A stretch of DNA of 64,000 nt from Macquaria australasica (taxonomy: Eukaryota; Chordata; Actinopteri; Centrarchiformes; Percichthyidae): assembly GCA_005408345.1 (NCBI GenBank), contig SEMN01000328.1:504001-568000 (forward strand). Direction: 5' to 3'. Below, in pieces: positions 58,699 through 64,000 of the stretch; position 1 is the stretch's first letter, and every line of letters begins with the position of its first letter. The notes below the pieces were generated by a model, which was not told where the DNA came from, did not search any database, and saw only the letters and a list, made by a program, of their open reading frames with translations. The translations under genes and the position numbers were made by a program.

Positions 58699-61600
58699 CT
58701 GGGGGGAAAAAGGGAACTCAGTGTCACAATAAGAAAGACGGCTGAAAGAATGTCCTTGTGGCAAATTAAGTGGTGGTTACAGACATCCACACAGAAACAC
58801 CAAACAATATTGACTTGGATCAGAAAAGTCGATGCTTGATTATATTAATATTGGTAATAACATGTTACCTGGACAAGATAAAATGTGTCAGAGAGAGAAA
58901 GAGAGAAATGTTGATGAATGTTGATGAAAACTGTCAGATTTAGAGTGTGAAGGGTCCTACAGGCGAGAGTTGCCTAAGGGAAGGGGGATTATTTGGATGA
59001 TAATGATGACAGCTCAGAGAATGATCAATGCTCTGTACAGCTCGACTTTATATCACCATGGTTACTGAAATGATGAGTAGTGTTCTGGTGGAAGCTTCCC
59101 CGGGCCACACGGCAAACCCGACCTTTTCTGCTGAGCTGAGCGCTAGCCACATCTTGTCAGATTCATTGGTCCAAGATGCATGAGGCTATTGGTTTTACAA
59201 CATCTTTACAATGTGCTTAATTGTTTGTTGTGTTAAAGTGAGGAGTACTAAGCCTGGAGTTCACAAAAGGGGAAGCATGCAAGAAGGAAATGTTTAAAGC
59301 TAAATCAATTCAGTCCCAGCATCGGTAAAGGGCAGAGAATGGGTGAGACTCAAATCTATTCATAATTTAGAATGTATATCAAACAAAGCTATCAGCCCCT
59401 GCTCTTAACTTATTCCTTCCTCTCCCTCTTCCCCCCTCTTATTTCTTTTCCTCTTTATTCATCTGAGCAATTATTTTACTGGCCTACTTTTGGAGCAAAC
59501 GTTTCCTTGGATGTTTGGATAGGACTCATTACATAAGAGCCTTTTCCGACAGAACATCTTGTGCATAACAGAGTGCGAGAATGTAGAGTTTAAAACGCAT
59601 CCAGATAAAAGGTAAAACGTCGTTTTCACCTGTCTCTCTTCTATAATTAAGCCAGCCTGTCAGACTTCAAATTGTCAATACAACACACAAACATGCACTC
59701 AAATACAAAGAGAGACACAAAGGCCCTTTTTGTTATGCAATCCTGAGTCTGTGTGACACTTCTATTCCTGCATTCCTATTCAGGTTTGAAGAGTAACTTC
59801 TTCTGTGTAATCACATACAGTATATTCATTTCATGTATAACAGGTAGTACTTGAAAAATAAAAATAAGATTAGTGCTATAAAATGTTCATAGATCACTAG
59901 TAGTCAACAATGTCGTAAAGTATTGCGCCTGATTGGCTAGCCTAACATGGGCTGATGATACCTGAGGGTTAAATAGTCTCTAAATGAGTCTCTTAGTCAA
60001 TATCTACTACTGGGGCACGAAACATGTAAGCGATAACTTACAACTTCTCAATAAAAAATATATATTGGGGAACCATGGACTGCACTATTACATTTATGCA
60101 ATGGCTGCCTAGTGTTTCGTGCACAAACTAATCATGCACAAAAGGCACTTTTTTAACAGAATGCTGGCCAAGTGTGACTAAAATGTATTTTGAGCATGCT
60201 GGTGGAATGTCATGAAGGTGTATTTGGTCCCAAGTTTTATGCTAATGGTAATGATATTGTAATTATTTAATATATTTTACAAATCAGTTTTCTTCATTTC
60301 GTTCAAGGAAACAAATTCTGTGCCAACACACAGTGTTTACAATGTGAGATAGTGGTCTGAGCAATGGTTTCTAGCGGGTGATATGTAGTGCAGTTTGAAA
60401 AAAAAAAAAAAGTTTTTTGGTCTCTGGGGAGCTGACAGTTTGAAGCAGTCCTGATGAAAACTATGACAGCTTAGGGCACAACAATGTGGACTCATTATTC
60501 CACAATCACAATATTTGACCGCTGCCACAATGATTTACAAACAAAGGCAGCCGCACTAATGAAGCTGGGATTGAGAGTAGGGGGCACAAAGGTTGTCATT
60601 TGAAATGCTGAGATAATTGTTGCAGCTGCTAGCTCACAACTAACCCTGCTGTTACAGACAACTGGATTTGAATATATTTTAACAGTTTATTCATAAGTGG
60701 AGAATTTCTCTTGTTTTTATTTCAATAGGGTCAGTTTCTCCAAGTATTCAACAAGCTTAGAAAATCTAGAGGGGGAAGTGAATGAGAAGCGCTCTACCCT
60801 CTCTTAAACACCATCAATGTGCCATTTAGCAAGGCACCTGACCTTGTCAGCTGCTCCAGTGGAGCTTGTCGGTAGCTAAAAACAGGAAAAAAAAACGTTT
60901 TATGCTCGTCTCCACCCGAATGTGAATGTGTGTAATCGAGCAAGTGTGAAGCAGGGTGGGGCTCAACAAGAGTATGTGGCCACACTTTACCTTCCTTGGA
61001 TAAATAAATGTCAAAGAATAGCACTAGTAGCCAAATACAGTGGCAGGGACGCTGTGCTGCCTTCTGCTTCCTCACACCTCCAGCTGCCTGCCCTACAGCC
61101 ATCCGCAAACATGAATCATCCCTCAGCACTACACAGCGCAAACCACTCCTTAACCATACCCCATCAATCTGCATTTGAGACACCTTGCTTTAGATTAATG
61201 AGGAGTGGTTATGGACATGACACCATTAAGGCACCAGGCAGGTTAACATTTGTAGGTTGTTTAGATACATACGTCCTGCTGCAATTGGAAAATCTGGACT
61301 GCTTATTCACTATAAAACTAGATTCATACTTATCTGGTTTCATATGTTAATTACCATGTCCTCCTTCACTTCCCCTTAACCACTGGTAATAGTGCCACAC
61401 AACATTGTGCAAATGACCACTTCCTTGGCAAGGGCTAGAATACAAGGGGGAGTAGAGGATTTGTGTTGAGAAGGCATTTCTGTAAAGCATGCCCGATATT
61501 AAAAAATGACAAAGAACGTGCAGAAAAGACCAATAAATGCTGCAGATAAGTTAATTTCACAAATAAGTGGGATTCCTTGTGCACAAGAAATAATGAAGGT

Positions 61601-63090
61601 TCATAAAACCATTTATGAGGAATACATTTTTATGCATTCACTTACCCACCCTGCTTTCCTCTTTTGGAATAAGCAGTACATGTACAGAGCAGGGTATGCG
61701 GAAATAAAAACATAATGCTCCTCTCCGTGCTCTCTGGAGCTCTGAAAGACCTTGTTCACTTAATGAGATTGCAACACTGTGATTCTCAACCCTTGACAGG
61801 AGACTTGGCAGGTTCTCGTTGAGCCTGTCCAACACTGTAAGCACTTCTCTATTAATTTCCTCTAAAGAATGGCTGTCGAGACTGCACATAGGCCTCAGTG
61901 CGTGGGGTCTTGCTGTCGCATACATTTTCTGCACTTAAACAACTGTATTTTCAATGTATGTGGGGACCTCGATATTTGTGACTAACTCGAGCATGTACAG
62001 GCACTGACAGGTTGTGCTGACGTGGCAGTGGCCTACAGTTTATAACAAGATGGTAGCTAGGATGAAGTCAGATTAAATGTATCCTACAACCTCACACACA
62101 CAGTTACGTTACAGTATGCTGGATCAATCCTGTGAGCATTGAAATTCACCACAAATACTGTAATCTGTAATGTCATGTGAGCTGTCACCATAAAACTAGA
62201 GGTGTCCCCGTGCTGATCCCTTGTCAGCTGTTGCTAATTAACATTAATTCCATGAGAAACTTGAAGGTAGGCCTAATTCAAACGTCTCTGTTGTCTGGTT
62301 AAAGTGCTGTCTGTGCTTGACCAAAGATCCCCCACTCTGTAACACCACTGTACACCGTGAGTGGACTGAGTGTTTCTGTACGTCCAACAACTCCAACAGA
62401 GATAGTCTTCTCTCTAGCGGATCGCATCACGTCAGTTTCAAGAGTCGCATTCTCCCAGTTAATCATTCATTCATATCAATCATTTAAACGTATCAACAAA
62501 ATATTTTTGAAGAAAGACCTTCAGAATTTGGATCAAGTAGTTTATGGGAAAAGTGGTCTCCAGCTGTTATTTCAATGTGTCTGATACATATTTGATCAAC
62601 ATTTAGATAAATATAAGTATCGGAGCAGACTCGGAATTGGCAGATACCCAATGTTAAAGGACTCTGATGAGGAATACGGGCCCAAAAAAACTTGATCTTC
62701 CCTACATAAAACCTCATCAAATCAGGCATGCTTATATTTCTTGCTCACTATGATGGACATCATGATGCTTCTGACATGGACAAACATGGGTTCGTGCCAT
62801 GTTTAGACCTTACAGGTGGAAGAAGATGTCAGAAGATTGTCTTTCAACAACGTGAAAGTGTTCATGTTTGAAGTGTTCAATTGCATTGTGCTTCCTGTCA
62901 TATCTGCACTTCATGAGCCCAAGTGGAAGATATCTGCAACTTAAAAAAAAACTCCTTTTAAATACTGCTAGGAGGCTGACATGAATGTTGTTTCCCAGTC
63001 TGATCTTCCTTATTTACATAAACCCAATATGCCATGAGCACTGCATAAACACTCTCATCAGCAGTACTGTGGGTGTTGTTGGACTGTCGC
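58699..63090. other. cpped1 upstream intron
   Basis: No cpped1 5' exon or other gene supported. A minus-strand frame at 61638-61934 has a leucine-heptad-like stretch (see findings) but no homologue I know. The rest shows nothing recognisable apart from short AT-rich runs. Confidence 0.45.
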
Positions 63091-63545
63091 AATGAAGAGA
63101 GAGCTGAGCTTGATTTACCAGTCGACCTACGTTCCAACTCTAACCTGCGAGCTTTGGGTAATGACCGAAAGAGTGGCTAGGCTCAGACATTAGAGGGTAG
63201 CTCCATCATGTCGAAAGGAGTCAGTTGAGGTGGTTGCGTAAAGAATGAAAAAAGAGAAGTTCAAACCCTGCCAACTTTCTCACCTCCACACACCTGGCCA
63301 ATCACTCCCTCCTGGATGTCTCCCTTTAGAGGTTTTCCAGGCACTCCTCTAACTTAGAGGAGACCCCAGGACAGGAGCACGCTGGGAGGATTACATATCC
63401 CATCTGAACTGGGAATGTCTTGGGATTCCCTGGGAGGACTTGGAGGATGTGGGAGGGGAGATGGACGTTTGGGCTACCCTACTAAGTCTGCCACCAGTGT
63501 GACCTGGACTTGGATAAGCCTACAAAAATGGATGGATGGATGGGT
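63090..63545 (+). mobile_element. LINE 3' end with ATGG tail
   Basis: In broken frames the DNA retains the order of a fish non-LTR retrotransposon end: GTACG-like YQSTYVPTL (63115-63145), ELWVMTER, SQLRWL-like GTCAGTTGAGGTGGTTGCG (63220), AGGAGACCCCAGGACAGGAG, CTGGGAGGATTACATATC, GGACTTGGATAAGC and then ATGGATGGATGGATGGG. Recognised from memory of the abundant 3' consensus. Clade (RTE/Rex-like) not settled. Long decayed. Confidence 0.7.
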
Positions 63546-64000
63546 AGGTTGGTGGACAGATGGAGAGATTCACCCTGACATTTTCTAAAAATCTAAAAAA
63601 AAAAAAATCTTTTCACAGAGACATTTTGAACTGTGTATCTCCTGGGTCACTTTGAAATGGTGAAGTTTTAAAATGGGAACAGAGAGACATTTCTAAACTC
63701 TACACTTCTGGCAGTCCCAAACCCCTTAAGAAACCTATTACTGCCCGCAAGCCACTGGAAGATCCCATTAGATAAACACACACAGAACCTCCCTGCTCAC
63801 CCATCCCCCTCCCAAAAAATCCAAAATGCTTCCACGTGTCCCAAAAACAAATTCTCCCTAGGCAGACTCTCCTTTGCTTCAGAATCCCACAGAAAGCCCC
63901 ATTTTATCTGCCTTCAACAACAATTAAACAGGTTTCCACAGTTACAGAGAGGGGACAGGGAAGTCCCAAAGTAACCTCTACTTCACCTTTGTGAGTTTCA
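63546..64000. other. Right-edge non-coding sequence
   Basis: AT-rich then CA-rich sequence with nothing recognisable. It probably continues the cpped1 intron. Confidence 0.4.

Overview
The window looks like a ray-finned fish, probably a percomorph. It carries vertebrate split genes with short introns and fish-type repeats, and its gene order recalls human 16p13 (CPPED1, SHISA9, ERCC4, MRTFB). The DNA is AT-rich, dense in CA/TG microsatellites and old transposons. All recognised protein genes lie on the minus strand. They were built by hand from splice sites and family similarity; no alignment was run.

Layout. From 1 to about 13.43 kb is the 5' part of mrtfb (minus): a CpG-rich promoter with a non-coding first exon near 13.3-13.43 kb, a first coding exon at 3524-3686, and introns holding a foldback repeat, a decayed Tc1-like transposon and other repeats. 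From 15123 to 21678 is a complete ten-exon ercc4 (XPF endonuclease, predicted 899 aa). It has one GC-AG intron, and its introns hold a solo LTR and two copies of a short inverted-repeat element. From 22 to 43 kb is a largely gene-free interval with LINE relics, a second solo LTR in the opposite orientation, MITEs and microsatellites, plus two short unassigned coding-like stretches. From 44438 to 58698 are the last four exons of cpped1 (metallophosphatase); its 5' exon(s) lie beyond the right edge. The large cpped1 introns contain a roughly 480 bp polypurine tract, a G-rich tract and more repeats. A LINE 3' end lies near 63.1-63.5 kb.

The genes are neighbours rather than a pathway: XPF is the DNA-repair nuclease that acts with ERCC1, CPPED1 is a cytosolic phosphatase, and MRTF-B is an actin-regulated SRF coactivator. 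I see no operon-like or previously undescribed system. The most checkable observations are the GC-AG intron just before the XPF nuclease domain, two solo LTRs each with an exact 5-bp target duplication, a TTAA-flanked MITE, a conserved-looking orphan exon at 30.07 kb and a 61-codon membrane-like ORF at 43.2 kb.
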